Positions 9,029-16,562 of a stretch of 64,000 bases of DNA are shown in pieces; the first letter of the stretch is position 1; the number at the start of each line of letters is the position of its first letter. The DNA lies in contig CP070671.1 in the NCBI GenBank assembly GCA_020351875.1, forward strand, positions 2,414,866 to 2,478,865. The letters are read 5' to 3'. Both the position numbers and the translations under genes were made by a program. Under the pieces are notes generated by a model. That model ran no database searches. It saw nothing but the letters and a program-made list of their open reading frames with translations, and had not been told where the DNA came from. Source of the stretch: Chromatiales bacterium. GTDB lineage: Bacteria; Pseudomonadota; Gammaproteobacteria; Steroidobacterales; GCA-2729495.

Positions 9029-10522
9029 ATGCGCTTCCGCCACGATCCCGACGGGGCCCGCCTGCCCATCAAGGTGGATACCACGACAAACGGCGAGTTT
9101 GCCCCCCGCCCGCTCGACAAAAGCGCGCGTGCCGCCAACGCACTGGCGAGCGAGAAGGCCGGTGAACATGCAAAACGCGCCGGCCTGAGTCGGCGCAGTT
9201 TCCTGACCTCGACCTGCGGGGCAGCCAGCACGTTACTCGCCTTCAATGAGGCGCATGCGGCTGCCGGCAAGACCGGCGGCTTTTTCGACATCCCCCAGGT
9301 CGCAGCGCTCGAGCGGGCTGCGGCCGACGCGAGCCTGGCCGGCCAGGAGTTCATTTTCGACATCCAGGGCCACCACGTGAATCCGCTGGAGCGTTGGCGC
9401 GCGCCGTCCATGTTCACGGCCATGGGCCTGAAATTCATGCCGCAGAGCAGGTGCGACTACCTGGACCCCGACAGCGAGTGGGGCCACATGAAGTGCTTCA
9501 CCGGCCAGGCCTTTGCGAAGGAAATGTTCCTGGACAGCGACACCGACATTGCCGTGCTGACCTTCACGCCAACCTCCTACGAAGACATGCCGCTGACGGA
9601 TGACGAAGCGGCCGCAACACGCGAACTGGTGCAGGCCATGGACGGCAATCACCGTCTGCTGGTGCACGGGCGGGTCGTCCCGAACATCGACGGCGATATC
9701 GACCGGATGGCAGAACTGAAAGAGCAGTGGGACGTCAGCGCGTGGAAGACTTACACGCAGGCGAGCGTGGACGGCTCGGAAGGCTGGTGGCTCGACGACG
9801 AGAACTACGGTGCCCCGCTGATCGAGATGGCACGCCAAACTGGCGTGAACGTGATCTGCATTCACAAGGGGCTGCCGCTGCCCGTGGCCTTCATGACGAA
9901 AGACAATCGTCTCTACGGCGGTTGCCGCGACGTGGGCAAGGCGGCGAAAGAAAACCCCGACATCGATTTCATCATCTATCACTCGGGCTACGACATTAAG
10001 GACAAGGACGGGCCGTTTGAGCCGGGCGACCACCGGATCGGCGTCGACTCCCTGATCCAGTCGCTCGTGGAGAATGAGATCCCCCCGAACAGCAACGTGT
10101 ACGCCGAGCTGGGCACGACGTGGCGCTACCTGATGCGGGATCCACAAGAAGCGGCCCACGTGATGGGCAAGCTCCTGCAATACGTCGGTGAAAACCGGGT
10201 GGTCTGGGGCACGGACTCGATCTGGTACGGCTCGCCGCAGGACCAGATCCAGGCCTTCCGCACGTTCCAGATCGCGCCGGAATTTCGCGAACAGTACGGC
10301 TACCCGGAAATCACGCCCCAATTACGCGCGAAGATCTTCGGGCTGAATGCGACGAAACCGTACCGGGTCAGTGCGGACGTGGTGCAGGAATACCTGGGCA
10401 GCGACATGGTGGCCCGCGAACGGGAAAACTACCGCAACGCACCCGACCCGACCTTCCTGACCTATGGTCCCAGGACACGCCGCGAGTTCCTGGACCTACT
10501 GCGACTCAAGGGCCACTCCTAG
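9029..10522 (+). CDS. Tat-exported amidohydrolase (amidohydrolase-2-like)
   Basis: A 497-residue protein with a twin-arginine motif SRRSFLT at 54-60, followed by a hydrophobic stretch ending in AHAAAG near residue 80. The remainder looks like a TIM-barrel amidohydrolase: FDIQGHHVNP near 110-119, a mid-protein VNVICIHKGLPL segment and a late GTDSIWYGSP segment with the conserved Asp. ATG 9029 follows GGAG. No later in-frame ATG lies before the Tat motif, so the 53-residue leader before RR seems genuine and unusually long. Folding with metal before export would fit a metalloenzyme. The substrate is unknown; hydrolysis or decarboxylation of a cyclic or aromatic acid is likely. Confidence 0.85.
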   Translation: MRFRHDPDGARLPIKVDTTTNGEFAPRPLDKSARAANALASEKAGEHAKRAGLSRRSFLTSTCGAASTLLAFNEAHAAAGKTGGFFDIPQVAALERAAADASLAGQEFIFDIQGHHVNPLERWRAPSMFTAMGLKFMPQSRCDYLDPDSEWGHMKCFTGQAFAKEMFLDSDTDIAVLTFTPTSYEDMPLTDDEAAATRELVQAMDGNHRLLVHGRVVPNIDGDIDRMAELKEQWDVSAWKTYTQASVDGSEGWWLDDENYGAPLIEMARQTGVNVICIHKGLPLPVAFMTKDNRLYGGCRDVGKAAKENPDIDFIIYHSGYDIKDKDGPFEPGDHRIGVDSLIQSLVENEIPPNSNVYAELGTTWRYLMRDPQEAAHVMGKLLQYVGENRVVWGTDSIWYGSPQDQIQAFRTFQIAPEFREQYGYPEITPQLRAKIFGLNATKPYRVSADVVQEYLGSDMVARERENYRNAPDPTFLTYGPRTRREFLDLLRLKGHS

Positions 10523-10532
10523 CGCAGAATTA

Positions 10533-10557
10533 GGTGGGAGCGGCTTAAGCCGCGATT
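10533..10557. repeat. REP-like palindrome
   Basis: The phrase GTGGGAGCGGCTTAAGCCGC contains the perfect palindrome GCGGCTTAAGCCGC (10540-10553). It resembles the GGGAGCGGCTT(N)AGCCGCGA REP sequences common in Pseudomonas and relatives, just 3' of a coding sequence as is usual for REPs. Family assignment is from memory. Confidence 0.72.
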
Positions 10558-10633
10558 CCGCCGAATCCGCGGGCGTGCCGGGGAACCGCGATGGTCAGGC
10601 TTGGGATCCTTAAAAGCCCTGCCGGCGCATCAC

Positions 10634-10782
10634 GCCGTCGCCACGGGGCGTTAACTCTTCCGGGCGTCGTCCCGGAGGAGCGGAGCCAGGGATGGCGGGA
10701 GCGACGGAGGGCCGATCCGACTGAGCACAGGGATGTGCGATGGAGGTTTAGCCCGGAAGAGTTAACGCCCCGTGGCGACGGC
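10634..10782. repeat. Long inverted-repeat element with two internal GGGA-loop hairpins
   Basis: Two perfect 32-base arms (10634-10665 and 10751-10782) are exact reverse complements; the left one begins GCCGTCGCCACGGGGCG. They enclose an 85-base core. The core contains GCCA-GGGA-TGGC and GCACA-GGGA-TGTGC mini-hairpins, so a transcript would fold as a long stem closing a three-way junction with GNRA-type loops. It may be a non-autonomous mobile or REP-related element, or a structured RNA. No open reading frame explains the symmetry. Confidence 0.85.
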
Positions 10783-10860
10783 AACCCACCAACCTCAAGG
10801 GCTCTTCATCCCCAGAGACAAAGCGACGCGCTTGGTCGTATCGGCCTGCACGGCACCAAA

Positions 10861-10885
10861 GAAAAAGGAGGACCAAAGTCCTCCT
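10861..10885 (-). terminator. Rho-independent terminator of the cupin operon
   Basis: Read on the minus strand: AGGAGGAC, loop TTTG, GTCCTCCT, then TTTTTC. This is an 8-bp perfect stem with a U-tract, 28 bases after the cupin stop codon. Confidence 0.9.
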
Positions 10886-10912
10886 CTTCCGTTACGACAT
10901 TTTAGAAAGCCG

Positions 10913-11887
10913 TTAGCGCCGGGATTTCTTCTTCGGCGCCTTCTGCGTCCCTTCCTTCACCCCCACCGGCGCATGATTGTGCAGGTGCCGCACCTGGGCA
11001 TCGTCGTGGTAGTGCTGGTGCTCGAAGTCCGGCGGACCGTGCGGGTGGTTGTGGCCATCGGAGGCCGCCCATTCGTACAGCTGCGGCCGCTGCCGGTACA
11101 GGTGCGCCGCTGCGCGCATCTTGTTTTCGTCCGGATTGGCCCACGGATTGAAATGAAAGTAGTTGTGCAGCTTCGAGTCCGTGCGGCCGACGGCGATGCA
11201 GCCCAGCTTGCACTTGAACGCGCCGTGGTCGATGTACGGCGGCCGCCAGAAGTAACCACCGGTGGGCAGGTCGCCGAACTGCATCATCCAGGACGCGCCC
11301 CAGATGTGGTAACTCTCTTCGGCGCAGTCGTGGTAGGAAATATTGTTCTGCTGGAACTCCGGCGACATGTAGTACAGGAAGGTGATGGCCTGCGTGAGCA
11401 CGTCGTAGTGCAGAATCTTGATGCCTACGCCTGTCGCCACCGACGGCGACACCAGGTTGCCCGGGCCCCACGGGGCATCGTTGTAGGCGTTGAACGAATT
11501 GAAGCTCTCCGTCAGGGCCAACTGGTGGTTCCGATCGGATTCCACGAAGCTCGGCTCGGAATCGTTGAACATCACCAGGGCCTCGGCGCCCTTCGGCACG
11601 CTCATCGCACCGAGGTGCTGGCCCGCGGGGACAAAGGCGTAGTGGCCCTCGCCCCAGACTTCATTACCGACCTTGACGCCGCCGTTCAGCACGAAGAACT
11701 CCATGTCGGAGTAGCTCATGCCGGCCTTGCGCTTGAAACCGCCGTCGAAACGCACTTTCAGGGTGCAGGCGCCTGTATCCGTATCCAGCGACAGCACTTT
11801 GTAGTGGCTGCCCTTGAAGCCGTTCAGGTCGAATTTCTTGAACGGTGCGTCCAGTTCTACATAGGGCTCGATATGTGGTCTTGCCAC
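10913..11887 (-). CDS. Cupin-fold protein with His-rich and Lys-rich tail (possibly DUF4437-like)
   Basis: A 324-residue soluble protein that looks like a bicupin. The first barrel carries DMEFFVLNGGVKVGNEVW and HYAFVPAGQHLG, and the second carries EESYHIWGASWMMQFGDLPTGGYFWRPP. The C-terminal 60 residues are rich in His (DGHNHPHGPPDFEHQHYHDD) and end KKKSRR. The His-rich segment could bind metal; the catalytic function is not known. It is the last gene of a four-gene minus-strand unit, 33 bases after the small basic protein gene, and is followed by an intrinsic terminator. DUF4437 membership is a suggestion from pattern only. Confidence 0.78.
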   Translation of the reverse strand: MARPHIEPYVELDAPFKKFDLNGFKGSHYKVLSLDTDTGACTLKVRFDGGFKRKAGMSYSDMEFFVLNGGVKVGNEVWGEGHYAFVPAGQHLGAMSVPKGAEALVMFNDSEPSFVESDRNHQLALTESFNSFNAYNDAPWGPGNLVSPSVATGVGIKILHYDVLTQAITFLYYMSPEFQQNNISYHDCAEESYHIWGASWMMQFGDLPTGGYFWRPPYIDHGAFKCKLGCIAVGRTDSKLHNYFHFNPWANPDENKMRAAAHLYRQRPQLYEWAASDGHNHPHGPPDFEHQHYHDDAQVRHLHNHAPVGVKEGTQKAPKKKSRR

Positions 11888-11920
11888 AGTCTTTCTCCTT
11901 GTTCGCGATGAAGCCGCGGT

Positions 11921-12187
11921 CTACCAGACCACTCTGTGCTTGCGCTTTGGCTCTTTCGGGATTTCCGCTTTCGGGATCTTGCGGAGCAGGTCGCCGTCCA
12001 CATTGAAACCCCTGGTCTGGATTGTCTTCAGGAAGTCACGAATCCATTTCTTGCGCTTGGGTTCGAGTTCTTCCATTTCCTTGACGATTGCGCGATGACG
12101 GATCTTCTGCTCCGCCACGTTCTCGTCCATCCATGCCTGCGCCGTCTTGTTGCGCTTCGGCTTCTTGTCTTGCACTCGCTGTGCCAT
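11921..12187 (-). CDS. Small basic protein, function unknown
   Basis: An 88-residue, strongly charged protein with no signal peptide or membrane segment. The N-terminus (QDKKPKRNK) and C-terminus (PKEPKRKHRVVW) are Lys/Arg-rich. The middle (VAEQKIRHRAIVKEMEELEPKRKKW) looks like an amphipathic helix. It lies between the deacetylase and cupin genes, both of which also have basic tails, with short gaps on either side, so it is probably co-expressed. I do not recognise a family. Nucleic-acid or polyanion binding is a guess based on charge only. Confidence 0.68.
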   Translation of the reverse strand: MAQRVQDKKPKRNKTAQAWMDENVAEQKIRHRAIVKEMEELEPKRKKWIRDFLKTIQTRGFNVDGDLLRKIPKAEIPKEPKRKHRVVW

Positions 12188-12257
12188 GGTTTTGCTCTCT
12201 CCTCTCGTTGCCGGCGGTTGCCCGCCAGCTCAATGGTCTCCGGTCGCGGCTGAGCCG

Positions 12258-13304
12258 CTATTTCATGTATTGCTTGCGGTACCAGTCGTTCACTTCGTCA
12301 CCGGTGGTCAGCCACACGTCCTTGTGACTGGCGATATACCGGAACGCGCGCGCCAGGTGCTTGAACTTGTTCGGCTGGCCCACGTGGAAGGTGTGCAGAC
12401 AAATGGGCATGCACCGCGCATTGGTCGCCCCCTCTTCGTACAGCACGTCGAACTGGTCGATGATCATGTCGCCAAAGGCCTCGGATGACACGCCCAGGTT
12501 CAGGAAGGCCGGGATGTCGTTGATCTCGACAGTGTACGGCACCGCAATCAGGTTGTTCTTTGGTGTGTTGAACCGGAACGGATGATCGTCGGCCGTGTAG
12601 TCGCAGAGATACTCGACGCCATACTCTTCCAGGAGCCGCGGTGTGTTGTCGGTGTGGGTCAGGAAGGGGCTGAGCCAACCCTTGGTCTGGCGGCCGAGGG
12701 TCTTTTTCATCTCCCCGAGGACCGCCTCGAGAATCTTGCGCTCCTTGGCCTCTGGCAGCGCATTCAGGCTGCCGTCCGGGTTGCGGGTATTGCCGATGAA
12801 GTTCGCCGGCGCGTTGTTGATGCCGTGGCCGATCCACGCCCATTTGCGCTTCTCGCCCTCTTCGATGATGCGCGGGTACTCGCGAATGATTTCACCGTTC
12901 AGGCAGACAGTGCCGCGCATGCCGCACTCGTCCATCAGCTCCATCATGCGCCACAGGCCAACGCGGTTGCCGTAGTCGCGCCAGCCGTAGTTGAGTGGAT
13001 CCGGCGAGAACCCGGAAGTACCCGGAATCAGCGAGGTTCCCGGTATGTCTGCCGGAAAATGTTCGATGTTGATGTAGGGCATCACCGCCACGCGGGCGCC
13101 CTTGGGCAGCTTGAACTTCGGCCGGTCTATGATCGGCACAAAATCGTAGTGTTGTGACTGGGTCAGCTTGGCGCGGCTGACCGCTTTCTTCTTCGGTGCC
13201 GCTTTGCGCACCGCCTTCTTGCGAGCCGTAGTCTTGCGGGCCGTCTTGCGTGTGGCCTTTTTTTTCGCTGCAGTCTTGCGCCTGGTCTTTTTTCTCGCTG
13301 CCAT
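12258..13304 (-). CDS. Polysaccharide-deacetylase-family (NodB/PuuE-like) protein with histone-H1-like N-terminal tail
   Basis: A 348-residue protein. Residues 1-47 are almost only Lys, Arg, Ala and Thr, resembling histone H1 or AlgP-type KAAAK tails. From about residue 65 a NodB-like domain follows, with RVAVMPYINIEHFP, GMRGTVCLNGEI, WAWIGHGINNAPANF and a late CLHTFHVGQP. These are closer to the PuuE/allantoinase-type amide hydrolases than to chitin deacetylases. It lies 57 bases after the isochorismatase-type gene in the same direction. Hydrolysis of a cyclic amide or ureido compound would fit that neighbour, but no substrate can be shown. Confidence 0.85.
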   Translation of the reverse strand: MAARKKTRRKTAAKKKATRKTARKTTARKKAVRKAAPKKKAVSRAKLTQSQHYDFVPIIDRPKFKLPKGARVAVMPYINIEHFPADIPGTSLIPGTSGFSPDPLNYGWRDYGNRVGLWRMMELMDECGMRGTVCLNGEIIREYPRIIEEGEKRKWAWIGHGINNAPANFIGNTRNPDGSLNALPEAKERKILEAVLGEMKKTLGRQTKGWLSPFLTHTDNTPRLLEEYGVEYLCDYTADDHPFRFNTPKNNLIAVPYTVEINDIPAFLNLGVSSEAFGDMIIDQFDVLYEEGATNARCMPICLHTFHVGQPNKFKHLARAFRYIASHKDVWLTTGDEVNDWYRKQYMK

Positions 13305-13361
13305 CAGTCTTACTCCCCGTCACTAGCTGATTGTCTGCGCCCCAAGGCGCTGCCCGCGGCC

Positions 13362-13988
13362 TCAGAGACCGTTCAAGTATTCCATGGCCTCCGCCTTGGA
13401 GATCACGTCACCGTACTTCGCGTTGATGTCGAACAGGTTGGCCTCGTGCGGGCCTTCATGCCGGTCGCCGATGCATTCGCGCACGCAGATGGGCCGATAA
13501 CCGTGCTGGACGGCATCCACTGCGGTCGCGCGAATACACCCGGACGTGGTGCAGCCGGTAATGATCAATGTGTCTACACGCAGTCCGTTCAGCGTCGCCA
13601 CCAGCGAGGTCCCGAAGAAGGCGCTCGCATACTGCTTGGTGATGATCACTTCCCCCGGCTGCGGAATGACGTCTTCACAGAAGGCCGCATAGGGGTTCCC
13701 CTCCACCAGGTCCTTCAGCACCGGGGCCTTCTTGACCCAGACGCCACCGTCTTCGTAGTTGGGCTGCGTGTAGCGCACCTGCGTGTGAATGATCGGCACG
13801 CCCTTGGCGCGCGCCAGGTCCAGGAAGTCGGGCATCTGCTGCACGCACTCGACCACTCCCGGTGCATAGAGCGGCGAGCCTTCGGTCGTGTAACCCTGCA
13901 ATAGGTCAATCACGATGATCGCCGATTTCTCGCCGAAACCCAGCCGGCTGTCCCATACGCCTTCGTAATTACTTTCCTGAGTGGCCAT
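13362..13988 (-). CDS. Isochorismatase-family cysteine hydrolase
   Basis: A 208-residue hydrolase with the full catalytic triad: Asp28 (IVIDLLQGY), Lys118 (VIITKQYASAFFGTSL) and Cys151 (ITGCTTSGCIRATA). The short cis-peptide region GCTTSGC and the length fit N-carbamoylsarcosine amidohydrolase, maleamate amidase and nicotinamidase-type members. It is the first gene of the minus-strand unit with the deacetylase, small basic protein and cupin. Amide hydrolysis late in an N-heterocycle or ureide pathway is the best inference; the exact substrate is open. Confidence 0.92.
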   Translation of the reverse strand: MATQESNYEGVWDSRLGFGEKSAIIVIDLLQGYTTEGSPLYAPGVVECVQQMPDFLDLARAKGVPIIHTQVRYTQPNYEDGGVWVKKAPVLKDLVEGNPYAAFCEDVIPQPGEVIITKQYASAFFGTSLVATLNGLRVDTLIITGCTTSGCIRATAVDAVQHGYRPICVRECIGDRHEGPHEANLFDINAKYGDVISKAEAMEYLNGL

Positions 13989-14398
13989 GCGCCCTTCCCC
14001 CGGTTATCTGTAAGCCACGGCACGCCGGCAAACGCATGACTGGAGACCACCACCCACACGGCTGAACTGGAGACCGGAGCCGACTGGCTGACCGGCGCCT
14101 CTTCGTTCTTCTGCTAGTTAGCGCCCGAGCGCTGCATGTTGGCACCGAAGCACCTGCCCTGCAACAGTTTCGCCGCTCCGGCGCCCGCGGCATGGGCACG
14201 CTCGCCCAGCAGCTCACCGGGCGTCCGAGTGCGGCACGCGCATGGGCGCTGGCCGGGCTTTCGCCGCCCGGGGGCCAGCGGATGTCGATCATGCCCGAAG
14301 CGCGGTTGAGAGGCTGGATTTCCCCTGGCCAGCCTTGCCACGAGGCCATGGAATGCCTGATATTGAATCTATTAATCAGACACTGCGAGGATCCCGTC
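13989..14398. other. Intergenic region without a convincing gene
   Basis: About 410 bases between divergent genes. Open frames exist on both strands but show no family signal, and translation of the plus strand just upstream of 14399 is unlike a protein N-terminus. A weak promoter candidate lies at 14335-14364; nothing else was recognised. Confidence 0.6.
14335..14364 (+). promoter_or_regulatory. Candidate sigma-70 promoter for the 14399 gene
   Basis: TTGCCA (14335-14340), an 18-base spacer, then GATATT (14359-14364), about 35 bases before the start codon. The -35 matches 5 of 6 consensus bases and the -10 only 4 of 6. Confidence 0.35.
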
Positions 14399-15004
14399 AT
14401 GGCCAACCCACAGGCCCATTTGGCAGAAGTGCCGCCGCACGAGCCCAAAAAGTCCAACGTCGTCGACAACTTCAAGACGATGTCCGGTTTTGAAGGCCGG
14501 GAAGCCGAACTTGGCAAATCGCTGAACGTGATGCTGAAGACCCTGTCGAACACGGCGGGTTATGCGCACGAGGTCAATGACGCGCTCGTCAAAATGCACC
14601 TGAATGCGATGCAGTTCGCGAAAGACCAGGACAAGATCGACGAATGGGTGGAACACGACGTGAAGACCATGTCGCCGATCAACAAGCGCATGGCGAACAT
14701 CATTCGCAAGACCGGCCAAAAGGAGATTGCGCTGGTGGGTCTGTTCGACCGCACCGCGTGCTTTTACCAGCTGGCCTTGGAAAACGAGGGCGAGACCGGT
14801 GTCCGCCGGTGGAAAGAACCCTTCGGATACGTGCTCGAGCAAGCCAAGCGCATCGGTCAATTCGACATGACGGTGGAAGAGATCCACGACAAGTTCTTTC
14901 GCCCTCGCCTGCTGGGCTATGCCAAGGAGATGGGGGTAGAACTCGAGATTTCGGATATCGACGAAGACGGCTGGATTACGTGCCGGCTGGTCGACGACGA
15001 CTGA
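14399..15004 (+). CDS. Conserved-looking hypothetical protein
   Basis: A 201-residue soluble protein with no signal peptide. It is highly charged and appears mostly helical (LNVMLKTLSNTAGYAHEVNDALVKMH, then a DEWVEHDVKTMSPINKRM segment). The end is acidic: LEISDIDEDGWITCRLVDDD. ATG 14399 follows GAGG 8 bases upstream. A strong terminator follows directly, so it is a single-gene unit or the end of one. I do not recognise the family. A length-matched, bias-consistent frame with ribosome site and terminator supports a real gene. Confidence 0.8.
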   Translation: MANPQAHLAEVPPHEPKKSNVVDNFKTMSGFEGREAELGKSLNVMLKTLSNTAGYAHEVNDALVKMHLNAMQFAKDQDKIDEWVEHDVKTMSPINKRMANIIRKTGQKEIALVGLFDRTACFYQLALENEGETGVRRWKEPFGYVLEQAKRIGQFDMTVEEIHDKFFRPRLLGYAKEMGVELEISDIDEDGWITCRLVDDD

Positions 15005-15032
15005 CGCACCAGCGCCATCACCTATACTGCAA

Positions 15033-15059
15033 GCCCGGCGACCTGCCGGGCTTTTTTTT
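15033..15059 (+). terminator. Rho-independent terminator
   Basis: GCCCGGC, loop GACCT, GCCGGGC, then eight T residues; it sits 28 bases after the stop at 15004. Confidence 0.95.
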
Positions 15060-15079
15060 GCCGCCGGGACAGGCCAGCG

Positions 15080-16402
15080 ATGCCAGCCGAATCTGTTGAA
15101 ACCGCTCACCGCCTGGGGCCCATCCGGCTTAGCGCGGGCGTCGCGCCGCGCAATGCACTGACCTTTTTCTACGCCGCCTTTTTCACGATCGGCCTGGTCT
15201 CGGTAGTCGGCTTCCTGCAGCCCTACCTGCTCAGTGAAAACCTGGGTCTCGACCCGGCTGACGAAGGCCGCGTGAGTTCATTGTTGCAGGTCAGTTACGA
15301 GTTTGTGGTGTTACTGGCCGTGGGGCCTTTGGGTGCGCTGGCGGACAAGATAGGCCGCCGGCCCATCTGGAGCCTCGGCTTCCTGTGGATCGGCGCGTCA
15401 TTCATGGTGTTTCCGCTGGTCGAGACGGTGCCGCAGCTGGTGATGTGTCGAATGTTCTTCGGCATCGGCTCGGCCTGTTGCACCTGCATGATGGCCACGG
15501 TGCTGGCGGACTACCCGCAGCACCGCTCGCGGGGCCTGATGGCCGCCGGGACGGGCGTCTCCAACGGCCTTGGTGCATTGACCATGGTCATCGTGCTGTC
15601 GCAGCTACCCACCGTGTTTGCGGAGGCCGGGTACACGACCCGGATGTCCGGCCAGTTGACCTACTGGCTCGGTGCCGGACTCGCGATCGTGACGGCGGCG
15701 ATTGTGTTCCGGGGTCTGAAACCCGGCAAGCCGGGCAAGCCGCAACCGCGTGCCAGCCTGGCGCGCCTGCTGCTGCAGGGGAGTACCGCGGCCAGGCGAA
15801 ACCCCCGCATCCTGCTGGTGTGCGCCGAAGCCTTCGTCGCCCGGGGCGACCTGGTGGTGTTCTCGACCTTTTTCAGCCTGTGGGCCAGGCAGGCCGGCAT
15901 GGAGGACGGGCTGAGCCTGGAATCGGCCATGGCGGCGGCGGGAAGGTTCGCCGCCCTGGTCGGTCTTGCAAACCTGCTGTGGGCTCCGGTCTGGGGCATC
16001 GTGCTGGACCGCTTCGACCGCGCGAGCGTGCTGGCTGCCGGGCTGGCCATCGCGGCCGCCGGCTATATCTGGGTGGGGTTTTCCCCAGACCCGCTGGCAG
16101 TGGCCTTCATTCCCGCTGTCGTACTGCTCGGCATTGGCGAGGCCAGCGCAATTCTCGGCGGCGCGGCCCTTGTCGGCCAGGAAGCCCCGGAGGACATTCG
16201 GGGTTCGGTCCTGGGCCTTTACAACTTCTGCGGCTCGCTGGGCATCCTGACCATTGCCGCACTGGGCGGCTGGCTGTTCGATGCCTGGATGCCGGGCGCG
16301 CCGTTCGTGGTGGTCGGGGGCATCAACGCCGTGATCATGCTGGCCGCGATCTGGGTGCGTCGACAGACCGGTTATCGGGCGCCGGGGGCCGCGCCGGGCT
16401 GA
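15080..16402 (+). CDS. MFS transporter
   Basis: A 440-residue protein with about 12 membrane segments and an MFS loop signature near GALADKIGRRPIWSLGF. The N-terminal 25 residues are cytoplasmic. It is preceded by a terminator and followed after 160 bases by a TonB-dependent receptor on the same strand, suggesting outer- and inner-membrane steps for the same solute. The substrate is unknown. Confidence 0.9.
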   Translation: MPAESVETAHRLGPIRLSAGVAPRNALTFFYAAFFTIGLVSVVGFLQPYLLSENLGLDPADEGRVSSLLQVSYEFVVLLAVGPLGALADKIGRRPIWSLGFLWIGASFMVFPLVETVPQLVMCRMFFGIGSACCTCMMATVLADYPQHRSRGLMAAGTGVSNGLGALTMVIVLSQLPTVFAEAGYTTRMSGQLTYWLGAGLAIVTAAIVFRGLKPGKPGKPQPRASLARLLLQGSTAARRNPRILLVCAEAFVARGDLVVFSTFFSLWARQAGMEDGLSLESAMAAAGRFAALVGLANLLWAPVWGIVLDRFDRASVLAAGLAIAAAGYIWVGFSPDPLAVAFIPAVVLLGIGEASAILGGAALVGQEAPEDIRGSVLGLYNFCGSLGILTIAALGGWLFDAWMPGAPFVVVGGINAVIMLAAIWVRRQTGYRAPGAAPG

Positions 16403-16430
16403 AATTCGCGGACTGCCCCCGGATCCGTCT

Positions 16431-16446
16431 GTTGCGTTAGCGCAAC
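16431..16446. promoter_or_regulatory. Short inverted repeat upstream of a TonB-dependent receptor
   Basis: GTTGCG-TTAG-CGCAAC, 6-bp perfect arms, about 115 bases before the receptor start and just after the MFS stop. It could be an operator or a weak transcript hairpin; nothing in the sequence decides this. Confidence 0.35.
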
Positions 16447-16562
16447 GGCTGCATTTCTGACGAGTAGTTGCTAAGCTCCGCGCCCATGGGACATAGCCGA
16501 CGCCACACGGGAAGCGTTGGGCGCTCGCCACAAACCATCTTTACAGAACAGGGGATTCGCAG

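Larger units (their letters stand above)
10523..10912. other. Intergenic repeat-rich region without a gene
   Basis: About 390 bases between convergent genes. It holds a REP palindrome (10533-10557), a 149-base inverted-repeat element (10634-10782) and a minus-strand terminator (10861-10885). No credible coding sequence is seen; short open frames here run through the repeats. Confidence 0.8.

Noticed and set aside
14192..14398. N-terminal extension of the 14399 gene
   Set aside because: The extension has no protein character, while ATG 14399 has a ribosome site and promoter-like sequence lies inside the extension.
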